Part shown: positions 7,946-16,088 of the stretch, one piece after another
Position numbering within the stretch: the stretch's first letter is position 1
Layout of the letters: each line of letters starts with the position of its first letter
From: Rhodospirillales bacterium
GTDB taxonomy: Bacteria > Pseudomonadota > Alphaproteobacteria > BOG-932 > Roseiterribacteraceae
Assembly: GCA_003165335.1 (NCBI GenBank)
Contig: PLTD01000022.1
Location: 1-59,365 of the forward strand
Reading direction: 5' to 3'
Length of the DNA stretch: 59,365 nucleotides
Made by a program: the position numbers and the translations under genes
Notes under the pieces: generated by a model
Database searches by the model: none
What the model was told of the DNA's origin: nothing
Seen by the model: only the letters and a program-made list of their open reading frames with translations

Positions 7946-9789
7946 GACAAGCATTCTTCATAATTGGTCGAGGTGGTCGGCTCGCCGAGCGGCAGGCGCG
8001 AAGCCCCATCGACGCTTTCGATCACCTGTTCGCTCGGGCTGGTATGTGACGCGCCGACGGCCGCTTCGGCGCGTTGGATCGACATCGAACGGCAATAATA
8101 GAGCGACTTCACGCCCTGCTTCCAGGCCTGGAAATGGATTTGATGCAGGTCGCGCTTTTGCACATTGGCCGGGATGAAGACGTTCAGCGACTGCGACTGG
8201 CAGATGAACGGCGTGCGGTCCGCGGCCAATTCGATGACCCAGCGCTGGTCCAGCTCGAAGGCGGTCTTGAAGACCATCTTCTCGTGCTCGTTCAATATAT
8301 CCAGATGCTGCACCGAACCGCCGTTCATCACGATCGACGACCAGGTTTCTTCGTCGTTGCGATCGCGCTCGGCCAGCAAGGCCTGCAGGTGCGGATTGCG
8401 GACCGGGAACGAGCCCGACAGCGTCTTGTGCGTATAGGCATTGGTCGGCAGCGGCTCGATACCGGGCGAGGTACCTCCGCAGATGATCGAAATCGACGCT
8501 GTCGGCGCGATCGCGATCTTGTTCGAGAAACGCTCCATAATGCCGTAATCGGCCGCGTCGGGGCAGGCGCCGCGTTCTTTCGCCAGCTTCACCGATGCCG
8601 CATCAGCGCCGCGCTTCACATGCTGGAACATGCGGCGGTTCCACACCTTGGCCATCACGCTTTCGAACGGCACGCCCATGCCTTGCAGGAAGGAATGGAA
8701 ACCCATGATGCCCAGCCCGACCGACCGCTCCCGCTGGGCGGCGTATTTGGCGCGCGACATCGAATCCGGTGCGCTGGCGATGAAATCGCTAAGCACATTG
8801 TCCAGGAACCGCATCACATCTTCGATGATGGTCGGATGGTCCTGCCATTCCAGGAATTTCTCGAGATTGAGCGACGACAAGCAGCAGACTGCCGTCCGTT
8901 CCTGTCCCTGCGGGTCGGTACCGGTCGGCAGCGTGATTTCGCTGCACAAATTCGACATTTTGACCTGCAACCCGGCCAGCTTGTGATGCTCGGGGATCGC
9001 CCTGTTCACATGGTCGATGAAGATCATATAGGGCTCACCGGTTTCGATCCGCGCCGTCAGCAGGCGAATCCAGAGGCCGCGCGCCGAGACGCGTCGAATT
9101 ACCGACCCATCCTTCGGGCTGGTCAGCGCCCATTCTTCGTCGTTTTCCACCGCGCGCATGAAGGCGTCGGGGATGGTGACGCCATGGTGGAGATTGAGCG
9201 CCTTGCGGTTCGGGTCGCCGCCGGTAGGACGGCGCAGCTCCATGAACTCCTCGATTTCCGGATGGCTGATCGGCAGATAGACGGCCGCCGAACCACGGCG
9301 CAGCGAACCCTGGCTGATCGCCAGCGTCAGGGAATCCTGAACGCGGATAAAGGGCACGATGCCGCTGGTCTTGCCGTTGCCGCCGACCCGCTCGCCGATC
9401 GAGCGCAGATTGCCCCAATATGAGCCGATTCCGCCGCCGCGCGCCGCCAGCCAGACATTCTCGTTCCACAGATCGACGATGCCGTTCAGGCTGTCGTCGC
9501 ATTCATTCAGAAAGCAGGAAATCGGCAGGCCGCGGCTGGTGCCACCGTTCGACAGAACCGGCGTCGAGGGCATGAACCACAGCTTGGAAATATAATCATA
9601 CAGCCGCTGCGCATGGGCGCTGTCGTCGCTGTAATGGACCGCGACGCGGGCGAACAAATCCTGAGTCGTTTCGCCGGGCAGCAGATAGCGGTCAGCGAGC
9701 GTCGCATTTCCAAAATCTGTCAACAGATCGTCGCGAGACGGATCGGTCTGCAGACGCGTGCCGTTCTCTAGCTGTACGACGTCGAACAT
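7936..9789 (-). CDS. nrdA: Ribonucleoside-diphosphate reductase alpha subunit (class I)
   Basis: A 617-aa catalytic subunit reducing NDPs. Key features are FMPSTPVLSNGGTSRGLPISCF near the N-terminus (active-site Cys), NLCSEI (thiyl-radical Cys region), the PTASIS motif, and the C-terminal redox tail ECLSC, whose two Cys pass electrons from thioredoxin or glutaredoxin. The N-terminus starts directly at the catalytic region, so the ATP-cone allosteric domain of E. coli NrdA appears to be missing. ATG 9789 (MFDVVQ) was chosen because GGGAG lies 8 nt upstream. The frame continues 19 codons upstream, but through DnaA-box-like sites. It is first in the operon with a small gene and nrdB. Confidence 0.95.
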   Translation of the reverse strand: MFDVVQLENGTRLQTDPSRDDLLTDFGNATLADRYLLPGETTQDLFARVAVHYSDDSAHAQRLYDYISKLWFMPSTPVLSNGGTSRGLPISCFLNECDDSLNGIVDLWNENVWLAARGGGIGSYWGNLRSIGERVGGNGKTSGIVPFIRVQDSLTLAISQGSLRRGSAAVYLPISHPEIEEFMELRRPTGGDPNRKALNLHHGVTIPDAFMRAVENDEEWALTSPKDGSVIRRVSARGLWIRLLTARIETGEPYMIFIDHVNRAIPEHHKLAGLQVKMSNLCSEITLPTGTDPQGQERTAVCCLSSLNLEKFLEWQDHPTIIEDVMRFLDNVLSDFIASAPDSMSRAKYAAQRERSVGLGIMGFHSFLQGMGVPFESVMAKVWNRRMFQHVKRGADAASVKLAKERGACPDAADYGIMERFSNKIAIAPTASISIICGGTSPGIEPLPTNAYTHKTLSGSFPVRNPHLQALLAERDRNDEETWSSIVMNGGSVQHLDILNEHEKMVFKTAFELDQRWVIELAADRTPFICQSQSLNVFIPANVQKRDLHQIHFQAWKQGVKSLYYCRSMSIQRAEAAVGASHTSPSEQVIESVDGASRLPLGEPTTSTNYEECLSCQ

Positions 9790-9805
9790 CGGTCGGCTCC
9801 CTAAC

Positions 9806-9841
9806 TTGTCCACAGGCTGTGGACGCTTTTGCTGTGGATAA
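9806..9841. promoter_or_regulatory. Cluster of DnaA-box-like sites upstream of nrdA
   Basis: A perfect DnaA box (TTATCCACA on the minus strand, 9833-9841), a one-mismatch box TTGTCCACA (9806-9814) and a third partial box form a cluster. The last two build the palindrome GTCCACAG-G-CTGTGGAC (9808-9824). They lie 17-52 bp upstream of the nrdA start. DnaA control of nrdAB is known in E. coli; here it is inferred from sequence alone. Confidence 0.55.
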
Positions 9842-9927
9842 CCCATGGGTCAACCACAACAGCTTGTTGTCATGAACTGGAACCGTACCATATCTCGATA
9901 CCCTGTCTATCGATTTCTTCAAACTAA

Positions 9928-10446
9928 ATGACGTCTGTGATGAACATTCAATCGCCGCTTGTTTTTACTATCGGGCATTCAACTCACCCTATCGATCAAT
10001 TCATCGCCCTGCTTAAACAACATGGCGTAGAGGCACTCGCAGACGTGCGTACATACCCCGGATCGGGGCGCAATCCGCAGTTCAACCAAGAGCCCCTGAA
10101 ACGGTCGTTAAACGATTCTGGAATCACATATTATCATATGGTGTCGCTGGGCGGCCGGCGCAAAAGGCCCAAGCCCGCGGACCCGGAAAAATTTTCACAC
10201 GCCGGGCCCTTCGCAGCCTATATCGATTACACGAAAACTGAATCATTTCAGACGGGTTTGAGTGCCCTTGAAGATTTGGCATCAAAAACAACGACGGCGA
10301 TCATGTGCGCCGAAGCCCTCTGGCGAAACTGCCATCGTCAGTTCATCGCTCAGGCCATGGAAATCCACGGTTTCGCGGTGACGCACATCACCGACAAGGC
10401 GAATCGGCAGGACATCGACCGCTCACCGACGATACCTGGATTATGA
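9928..10446 (+). CDS. DUF488 family protein
   Basis: A 172-aa soluble protein. The N-terminal VFTIGHSTHPIDQFIALLKQHGVEALADVRTYP followed by GRNPQFNQ is the DUF488 signature, and the later MCAEALWRNCHRQFIAQ with Cys/His matches the family's second conserved block. The function is unknown; a nucleic-acid or metal-related enzyme has been suggested from fold. ATG 9928 and 9940 are both possible starts and neither has a strong ribosome-binding site. It is divergent from nrdA across 138 bp. It is somewhat less GC-rich than its neighbours. Confidence 0.9.
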   Translation: MTSVMNIQSPLVFTIGHSTHPIDQFIALLKQHGVEALADVRTYPGSGRNPQFNQEPLKRSLNDSGITYYHMVSLGGRRKRPKPADPEKFSHAGPFAAYIDYTKTESFQTGLSALEDLASKTTTAIMCAEALWRNCHRQFIAQAMEIHGFAVTHITDKANRQDIDRSPTIPGL

Positions 10447-10563
10447 ATAGCTATTTCATATAGTTGTTCTGTATTCCTCTACTCGCACCTACAGATACGG
10501 CCGTCGACGCAGTGACAGTCAACGGCGCCCACTTATGATTCGCAAGCGGTCAGACGACGGGCT

Positions 10564-12801
10564 CTAAAACTTCCGTGATGCCTGGAACACGAAGGTGCGC
10601 GGGTCGCCAGGACGGCCGACGATGGTGGACAGACCCGGGCCGCCGTAATCGGCGGAGCTGGTGATATACTGCCGATCGGTCAAGTTGCGCGCGATCATCG
10701 CGACATTCCACAACCGATCATCGCTGGTCCAGCCGACGCGGGCATTGAGCAGGCCGAAGGATCCCTGCTTTGCCTGATAGCCGGATATTCCGTTCACCCC
10801 GCCGTTCGCCGGCGAAAAGAACTCCGTTGTCTGGAAATGAAAGTCGAGGCCGGCGAAGAACGAGCCTATCGTGTCCGTGTCATAGGTATAGGTGCCGCCG
10901 GCGGTGAAGGTCCATTTCGGCGCATCGTTCAGATACTGGCCCGAAGCGTCGAAGGGCATCGGCGACGCCTTGAACTGTGCGCCCGGATAAGAATCATACT
11001 GTGCATCGAGATAGGCGATGTTGGCATGGAGTTCGAGGCTGGGCACCGGGCGCCCGGCAAGCTCCGCCTCCAGTCCCTTGACCGCGGCAGACGCCGCGTT
11101 CTGGGTGAAGGCGTTAGCGGGCGGCGTAAACAACTCTACCTGCAGGTTGGTGTAGTCATAATAGAAGCCATCGAGATTGACCCGCAGGCGGTTCTCGAAC
11201 CATTGCGACTTGAGGCCGATTTCGTAGGACCAGAGGAATTCCGGGTTGTAACCGGTCGCTTGCTGAACCGGACCGCTCGACCCGAAATCGAAGCCTCCGC
11301 TCTTAAAGCCGCGCGTGATCGAGGCATAGGCCAGAATATCCTCGGTCAACTGATAGTCGAGACCGAATTTCGGCGTTAGAGCCTGGGCGTCCTTGGTCGC
11401 GCTGATCGCAAAAGGACTCGAAAAGCCTGGGATGCCGACCAGCTTGGGGGCGAGAATTCCAATGCTCGGGTTCGCTGAACCGGAGAAGGTCCAGAAGTCG
11501 GTAATTGCATAATCCTTGGATTCCCGCGTCCAGCGCAACCCGACGATAGCCGACAATTGGTCGGTGAAGTGATATTCGCCCTGGGCGTAGAAGGCATAGG
11601 TCTCGTCTTCCAGGGTCGGGCGCTGAAAATGCGTCACGCCGAAGCCGGGAAGGATCACATCCGCAGGCTCCCGATAATTTTCATGGAGATAAAAGGCGCC
11701 GGCGATCAGCTTGAGCGGCCCGAGATCGGCATTGAGATTCGCCTCCTCGCTTATCTGATGCTCGCCCAGGTCGAAGATCGCCCGCGTCGTGTCGGTGCTG
11801 CTGGCGTCCGAATCGGTGACGTCGTTCGAGAAGAGCGAGCGATAGGCGGTCAGTGACTTGAGTGTGACTGCGTCGTTCACCTGATATTTCATGTCCAGCG
11901 CGAAGCCGAAATTCTCAAGTTTGAGCGCATCGGGCGCATTGGACGCGATTTGGTGATAATTGCCGAGGATCGAATCGTCGAGCGGCACCCCGATCGGCTG
12001 CAACAGCTTGGAATCGCCGCCGTTCGCTTCTTCCGAATTGTAATAATCGGCGCGCACCGTCGCCTCGAATTTGTCCCCGACCGGCAGAATAAGCTGCCCG
12101 CGGAACGCATATGAATCCTGGTTGTCGATGCCGCCCGACGTCGAGACATTGTTCAGGTATGGGTCGTGCGACAGGCGCACGCCCGACAGGCTGAACAACA
12201 GCGGCGTGCCGGCGATCGGGCCCGAGACATAGCCTTTGAGGCTATATTCGTTATAGGTGCCGACGCTGGCCTCGACTTCGCCGGTCAGAGTGTCGCTCGG
12301 CCGTCGGGAGGCGATGTTGATCGTGCCACCCACGGAATTGCGGCCATAGAGCGTGCCCTGCGGCCCGCGCAGCACGTCGACCTGCGAATCCAGAAAGTCC
12401 GAGAAATAGGCGAGCGGTCGCGCCAGGTAGACACCATCGACCTGAATCGTAGTGCTGGGATCCGACCCGATGAAGACCGTGTTCGAGCCGACACCGCGGA
12501 TATACAACTGGGCATAGCCGTTGATGTCTGAGATTTGCAGGCCGGGGGTGTATTCGACCAGCCCACGCACATCCTCGATCTTGTGGGCATCGAGCTCGGC
12601 CGGGGTAAAGCTGGTGATCGCGATCGGCGTCTGCTGAAGCTTGGTGGCCCCGGTTTTCGTGGCCGTGACGATGATTTCTTCGAGCTGCTGCGAGCTCGTT
12701 CCGGTGGCGGGCTGCACGGATTGCGCCCGAACCGCCCCCGGAATGAAGCCGAGGGCGCCAAACGCCACCAAAGCCGAGCCTGTTGTCAATATATGTTTCA
12801 T
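10564..12801 (-). CDS. TonB-dependent outer-membrane receptor
   Basis: A 745-aa receptor. A signal peptide (MKHILTTGSALVAFGALGF, cleavage near AVRAQ) is followed by a TonB box-like segment EEIIVTATKT, a plug domain (about 45-160, with VRGLVEYTPGLQISD and DVLRGPQGTLYGRNSVGGTINI), and a 22-strand barrel ending in an aromatic residue (FQASRKF). It imports a scarce substrate using energy from TonB-ExbBD. The substrate is unknown. There is an AGGGGAGGG ribosome-binding site before the ATG. It is transcribed away from an XRE regulator with a perfect 41-bp palindromic region between them, so control by that regulator is likely. The sequence is intact, unlike the receptor remnant at 18.8-19.4 kb. Confidence 0.95.
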   Translation of the reverse strand: MKHILTTGSALVAFGALGFIPGAVRAQSVQPATGTSSQQLEEIIVTATKTGATKLQQTPIAITSFTPAELDAHKIEDVRGLVEYTPGLQISDINGYAQLYIRGVGSNTVFIGSDPSTTIQVDGVYLARPLAYFSDFLDSQVDVLRGPQGTLYGRNSVGGTINIASRRPSDTLTGEVEASVGTYNEYSLKGYVSGPIAGTPLLFSLSGVRLSHDPYLNNVSTSGGIDNQDSYAFRGQLILPVGDKFEATVRADYYNSEEANGGDSKLLQPIGVPLDDSILGNYHQIASNAPDALKLENFGFALDMKYQVNDAVTLKSLTAYRSLFSNDVTDSDASSTDTTRAIFDLGEHQISEEANLNADLGPLKLIAGAFYLHENYREPADVILPGFGVTHFQRPTLEDETYAFYAQGEYHFTDQLSAIVGLRWTRESKDYAITDFWTFSGSANPSIGILAPKLVGIPGFSSPFAISATKDAQALTPKFGLDYQLTEDILAYASITRGFKSGGFDFGSSGPVQQATGYNPEFLWSYEIGLKSQWFENRLRVNLDGFYYDYTNLQVELFTPPANAFTQNAASAAVKGLEAELAGRPVPSLELHANIAYLDAQYDSYPGAQFKASPMPFDASGQYLNDAPKWTFTAGGTYTYDTDTIGSFFAGLDFHFQTTEFFSPANGGVNGISGYQAKQGSFGLLNARVGWTSDDRLWNVAMIARNLTDRQYITSSADYGGPGLSTIVGRPGDPRTFVFQASRKF

Positions 12802-12895
12802 CGCGCCCTCCCCTTATTCGTTCTATCTGCACGGTTTTCCCGTATTTCCGAGCCAGTAGCAGCCGCCCGATGCGAGGGGAAGCCGCCGGGAATTT

Positions 12896-12936
12896 GGTAG
12901 CATAATATGCCCCTATACAGGGCATATTATGCTACC
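12896..12936. promoter_or_regulatory. Perfect operator-like inverted repeat between TonB receptor and XRE regulator
   Basis: Two 17-nt arms (GGTAGCATAATATGCCC and its exact complement) flank a 7-nt spacer CTATACA. Inside each arm is an 11-bp palindrome GCATA-N-TATGC (12900-12910 and 12922-12932), with centres 22 bp apart, about two helical turns. It lies 28 bp before the regulator ATG and about 95 bp before the receptor ATG. It is a probable binding site for two dimers of the XRE regulator. Confidence 0.7.
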
Positions 12937-12963
12937 TGTTTGTACTCACTGGAGGGAACGAGC

Positions 12964-13695
12964 ATGTTGCAGAGCGATATTCCGCAAATTCTCGCGTCGC
13001 TGAAAAACGCGCTACGCGCCCGACACCTGACCTACAAGGAGATCGCCGCCCGCCTCGGCGTCCATGAGACGACCGTGAAGCGCAACCTGAACGGCCGCGG
13101 CCTGTCGTTGGAGTTCCTCGAGCGCATATGCAATGCCGCCGACCTGCGCATTACCGACCTGCTGGAGATTTCCGCCGAAAGCCGGGAAAGCCACCGGCGC
13201 CAGATATCCATCCGCCAGGAAAGCGGTCTGGCCTCCAATCTGCAATCGACCTTCTTCTTTCTGCTGCTCCAGCGCAAATGGACGCCTGAGGAAATTCGCG
13301 TCGAGTTCGGTCTGACCGAGGCGCAACTCGTCAACCATCTCGTCCGTCTCGACCGACTGGGGGTCATCAAACTGCTGCCCAACAACCGAGTCAAAATGCT
13401 GATCGACCGCCATCCTGAATGGAAAAGCGGAGGCCCTATCCGGCAAAGCTTCAACCGCTGGCTGGGTCAACAGTTCGCCCACATGGATTGGCCGAGAGGC
13501 ATGTTCGAGGTGGAAACGGTCAAGATCGCGCCGTCATCGCTCGCGCTCATCCAAAGCCTGATGAAGGATTTCTCCGAAGCCGTCATCCGGGTCGGCGAAC
13601 GCGACCATCAGCTTAGCGGCGAACAGTGTAGCTGGTACTCGGTGCTCGTCGCCGCACGCACCGTGGACCCGTTGACGATTCCCGACGGAAGCTGA
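12964..13695 (+). CDS. XRE-family helix-turn-helix regulator with unknown C-terminal domain
   Basis: A 243-aa transcription factor. Residues about 8-68 are a Cro/CI-type HTH (LTYKEIAARLGVHETTVKRNLNGRGLSLEFLERIC). A second winged-helix-like segment (about 110-145, WTPEEIRVEFGLTEAQLVNHLVRLDRLGVIKLL) and a C-terminal part with no known ligand signature follow. The ATG at 12964 has GGAGGG 8 nt upstream. Longer starts would lie inside the palindrome. It is divergent from the TonB receptor, so it most likely controls that gene and itself. The inducer is unknown. Confidence 0.88.
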   Translation: MLQSDIPQILASLKNALRARHLTYKEIAARLGVHETTVKRNLNGRGLSLEFLERICNAADLRITDLLEISAESRESHRRQISIRQESGLASNLQSTFFFLLLQRKWTPEEIRVEFGLTEAQLVNHLVRLDRLGVIKLLPNNRVKMLIDRHPEWKSGGPIRQSFNRWLGQQFAHMDWPRGMFEVETVKIAPSSLALIQSLMKDFSEAVIRVGERDHQLSGEQCSWYSVLVAARTVDPLTIPDGS

Positions 13696-13722
13696 ACCAC
13701 GCGAATTTGAATGCTATCGATC

Positions 13723-14145
13723 TTAGGATCGGTAAGCGACCAGAACGCCGCCAGCCGCGATCATCGCAACGCCCAGCCAGTTCGGCCCGGACAGCTTCTC
13801 ACCCAGGAACATGACCCCGAAAATGGCGACCAGCAGCACGCTCATCTTGTCGATCGGCGCCACCTGACTAGCATTGCCCAACTTCAGCGCCCGGAAATAG
13901 CAGAGCCACGACGCCCCGGTCGCCAAGCCTGACAGAACCAGGAACAGATAGGTTCGGCCGGAAATCGACCTCAGAGGCTGAAACTCGCCCAGACCGGCCA
14001 GTATACCTGCCGTGACGATCACAATCACGATCGTGCGGATGAACGTCGCGAAGTCGGAATTGATGTTCTCGATCCCGATCTTGGCGAAGATCGCGGTCAG
14101 GGCCGCAAAGCCTGCTGAAAACAGCGCCCAGATTTGCCAGGACAT
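13723..14145 (-). CDS. Single-domain EamA/DMT-family transporter
   Basis: A 140-aa protein with four or five membrane helices and the EamA pattern (IWALFSAGFAALTAIFAKIG at the start, LGEKLSGPNWLGVAMIAAGGVLVAY at the end). Full-length DMT carriers have two such domains. One-domain members of this length are common and are thought to dimerise as EmrE does. The start MSWQIW at 14145 removes a non-hydrophobic 27-residue extension. It lies 77 bp downstream of the disrupted nucleoside hydrolase and could once have shared a transcript with it. The substrate is unknown. Confidence 0.85.
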   Translation of the reverse strand: MSWQIWALFSAGFAALTAIFAKIGIENINSDFATFIRTIVIVIVTAGILAGLGEFQPLRSISGRTYLFLVLSGLATGASWLCYFRALKLGNASQVAPIDKMSVLLVAIFGVMFLGEKLSGPNWLGVAMIAAGGVLVAYRS

Positions 14146-14222
14146 TCGGTCGGCTTTCGTGCTGTTCGAAGGAAAAGAACCAATCCGCAGATCATCGCAC
14201 AGATCGGTGCGCCTTCGAACGC

Positions 14223-14862
14223 TCAATGTGCCTTGCCGTCGAACCCCGCCGAATTGACGAACATATCGATGAGTTTCTGGGAATCGACGTCAGTCACGAT
14301 CGTCACCTTGCGCTCGCCCGCATGGGGGCGGCTGGCCTCGGGCCAGACGTGAACAAGGCCGTAATTGATGCCATGTTCGATTTCGATATCCATATAGCCG
14401 TCGACGCTCTGGGTGGCGACCGAAGGATCGACCACTACGGCGGCGGCAAGTTCGTCCCACAGGGGAACTTTCTCGACATATTTGGCTATCAGCTTGGCAA
14501 CAGGCGTGCCCACGGCGCCCACCCGGTCGATCAGCTTCTGATCGATTCGCGTCTTCATCGTGACCGATCCCAGACAGGTGATTTTGGCCCAGTCGGCGGT
14601 CAGTGCGATATGAGCCGCCTCCGGGTCGAACATCATGTTGAAATCGGCGAAGAAATCGGCGTTGTCGGTAATTTGCGCCATATTCCCGTCGACGATCCCG
14701 CCCATGAACACCAGCTCCTTGGCCAAACTGGCGAATTGCGGGTCCTGGCGAATCGCCAGGGCGAGATTGGTCATCGGCCCGCCCTCCAGGATGGTTACCT
14801 GGTGCGGATGCTCATGCACCGTCCGGATCATGAAGGTGACAGCATTCTCCGCCTGAGGCTTG
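14223..14862 (-). pseudogene. Nucleoside hydrolase, C-terminal part (interrupted gene)
   Basis: This is the 3' piece of an inosine/uridine-preferring nucleoside hydrolase. The frame enters at 14862 as SKPQAENAVTFMIRTV and runs to the stop at 14223, about 213 codons, with the family blocks ILEGGPMTNLALA and NMMFDPEAAHIA. The 5' piece lies at 18160-18642, and a 3.3-kb recombinase element separates them. Removing the element with a 2-bp core joins the two frames without a stop (KEKA|SKPQAE). The Met at 14831 could start a fragment, but that lacks the Asp-rich metal site in the N-terminal half, so no active enzyme is expected. Confidence 0.85.
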
Positions 14863-14880
14863 GATTAAGCCGTCAACTGC
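14850..14880. other. Left attachment junction of the serine-recombinase element
   Basis: Hydrolase sequence GAGGCTTG is followed by the core dinucleotide GA (14863-14864) and then element sequence TTAAGCC. The same GA recurs at 18158-18159. Joining the two flanks gives the uninterrupted site GAGGCTTG-GA-AGCCTTCTC, which holds the inverted repeat AGGCTT-GG-AAGCCT. A 2-bp crossover is what serine recombinases make. Confidence 0.7.
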
Positions 14881-14908
14881 AGCCCGTACGGGGACAAGCG
14901 GGCTTACG

Positions 14909-15175
14909 GTGTGCATTACGCACCCTTTCCACCCCCTCTATGGGCAGACGTTTGACGTCGTCAGTCGGAGCCCGCACTGGGGTGAGGAGCGCGTAATCTA
15001 TCGAGCGACGAACGGAACATTGCCAACCATAGCCGTGACCCTGACGGACATGGCTCCGCCCGATCTATTCCGCCGGATCGCGGCTGGGCGCGCGGCTTTC
15101 CGGATGGTCGACCTCCAGCGGCTTGTGGGCGTCTTGGATGACATCGCCTCTTCGATGGCGGGCGATGATGCGTAA
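14909..15175 (+). CDS. DUF5372 family protein of the mobile element
   Basis: An 88-aa basic/aromatic protein starting with GTG. The opening ITHPFHPLYGQTFDVVSR, then WGEERVIYR and PPDLFRRIAAGRAAFRMVDL, matches the small DUF5372 proteins that accompany alphaproteobacterial serine-recombinase units. The function is unknown. By position it may be a DNA-binding accessory or immunity factor. It lies 44 bp inside the left end and is followed by a region of repeated AAATACGCC motifs. Confidence 0.75.
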   Translation: MCITHPFHPLYGQTFDVVSRSPHWGEERVIYRATNGTLPTIAVTLTDMAPPDLFRRIAAGRAAFRMVDLQRLVGVLDDIASSMAGDDA

Positions 15176-15179
15176 AGTT

Positions 15180-15313
15180 AAATACGCCACATGTGTAATG
15201 CAAAATACGCCGCATTGGAGTGTCTTGTCTTCATACATAGTCAGTGTAACGGCGCAGTTCGACGATCCTTGTGAGAGTATTCTGTTTGACAGCTCGGTTG
15301 ATGTGGCGTATTT
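15180..15313. promoter_or_regulatory. Three copies of AAATACGCCRCAT around the HTH gene promoter
   Basis: AAATACGCCACAT occurs at 15180-15192, AAATACGCCGCAT at 15203-15215 (23 bp on) and the exact reverse complement ATGTGGCGTATTT at 15301-15313. The last ends 30 bp before the HTH start codon. The paired direct copies and distant inverted copy look like binding sites for the element's HTH protein or recombinase. Confidence 0.6.
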
Positions 15314-15342
15314 TCCTTTACGAACTAGTTTTGGAGTCGGGA

Positions 15343-15822
15343 ATGGCCAAGCCAAAGCCGCCGAGAGACGATCCAAAGGGCGATGCGCTTGCTCGGGATT
15401 ACGCGCTCAACGCCCACCCCGAGGCCGTCAGCGACGCGCTGTTCACAAGCAATCCGTTCTTCGATGCCAGGGACCTTATCCAGGTCCGTTACGAGATGGT
15501 GCGACGCCACCAAGCCGACGGTGTTCCCATCGGCAACGTTGCCAGTGTCTTCGGCGTTTCGCGGCCAACCTTTTACAAGGCGCAAAGTGCCCTCGCCGAG
15601 CACGGTTTACCTGGCTTGATCCCGCAGCAGAGAGGACCCAAGGGGGGACACAAGCTCTCGGCCGAAGTGGTCGCCTTTGTCGACGAGCTCAAGGCGGCAA
15701 GGCCGGATCTGACCGTGCCGCAATGCATCGCCGAGATCACGGACCGCTTTGGCATCATCGTGCATCGACGAAGCCTCGAGCGGGCGATGGCGCGCAAAAA
15801 AAAACGGCTCGACTCTCTGTAG
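15343..15822 (+). CDS. Helix-turn-helix protein of the mobile element
   Basis: A 159-aa DNA-binding protein starting MAKPKPPRDD with GGAGTCGGGA upstream. A transposase-like HTH lies at about 50-95 (RHQADGVPIGNVASVFGVSRPTFYKAQSALAEHG), followed by a second HTH-like unit (about 115-150). The zero frame ends shortly after a run of nine A residues (15796-15804). The -1 frame from the same run is open to 16088 and enters coding-like sequence, so a longer fusion protein could be made by frameshifting. The role is probably regulation of, or help to, the adjacent recombinase. Confidence 0.75.
   Translation: MAKPKPPRDDPKGDALARDYALNAHPEAVSDALFTSNPFFDARDLIQVRYEMVRRHQADGVPIGNVASVFGVSRPTFYKAQSALAEHGLPGLIPQQRGPKGGHKLSAEVVAFVDELKAARPDLTVPQCIAEITDRFGIIVHRRSLERAMARKKKRLDSL
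15796..15804 (+). other. A9 slippery run at the end of the HTH gene
   Basis: Nine consecutive A residues read as Lys-Lys-Lys in the zero frame. A -1 slip (A AAA AAA type) moves translation into the frame holding the 15831-16088 ORF. It is a candidate programmed frameshift or transcript-slippage site, as known for IS3-type elements, or a simple indel that separated two parts of one gene. Confidence 0.45.
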
Positions 15823-15830
15823 CCGCCGGC

Positions 15831-16088
15831 GTGCCCGATCTCGTCGCCACCTACGAACAGTTAAGGGCGGCCGTTCTCGGCGCTCCCGTGATTGCCGCCG
15901 CTGGGCAGGGGACCTTGCACCGTCAAGGCATGGCCGCCTGGATCAAGGCTATGTCCACGACGCCGCCTTCCACATTGACACGCCCGACCCATCGGCTGCC
16001 CGTGCCCGGCGCCCCCGCCGCCAGTGAGCTTGCCGTCCTTTTAGCCAGCCTTGTCGTCACGCTAACCGGGGAGACTGCACATGCCTGA
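15831..16088 (+). CDS. Short ORF of the mobile element, possible -1 frame extension of the HTH protein
   Basis: An 85-codon frame if read from the GTG at 15831 (MPDLVATYEQLRAAVLG...). The same frame is open back through the A9 run. It begins 8 bp after the HTH stop and overlaps the recombinase ATG by 8 bp, so coupled translation is possible. The composition (Ala/Leu-rich, TYEQLRAAVLG, HRQGMAAWIKAM) resembles a small helical protein. I recognise no family. Whether it is a separate gene or the C-terminal part of a frameshift fusion cannot be settled from sequence. Confidence 0.5.
   Translation: MPDLVATYEQLRAAVLGAPVIAAAGQGTLHRQGMAAWIKAMSTTPPSTLTRPTHRLPVPGAPAASELAVLLASLVVTLTGETAHA

Noticed and set aside
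9790-9846. 19-codon N-terminal extension of nrdA
   Set aside because: It runs through the DnaA-box cluster, and the shorter start has a good ribosome-binding site and matches family length.
9879-9905. GGAAC as a possible EcfG promoter for the DUF488 gene
   Set aside because: No CGTT-like -10 occurs at 16-18 bp spacing.
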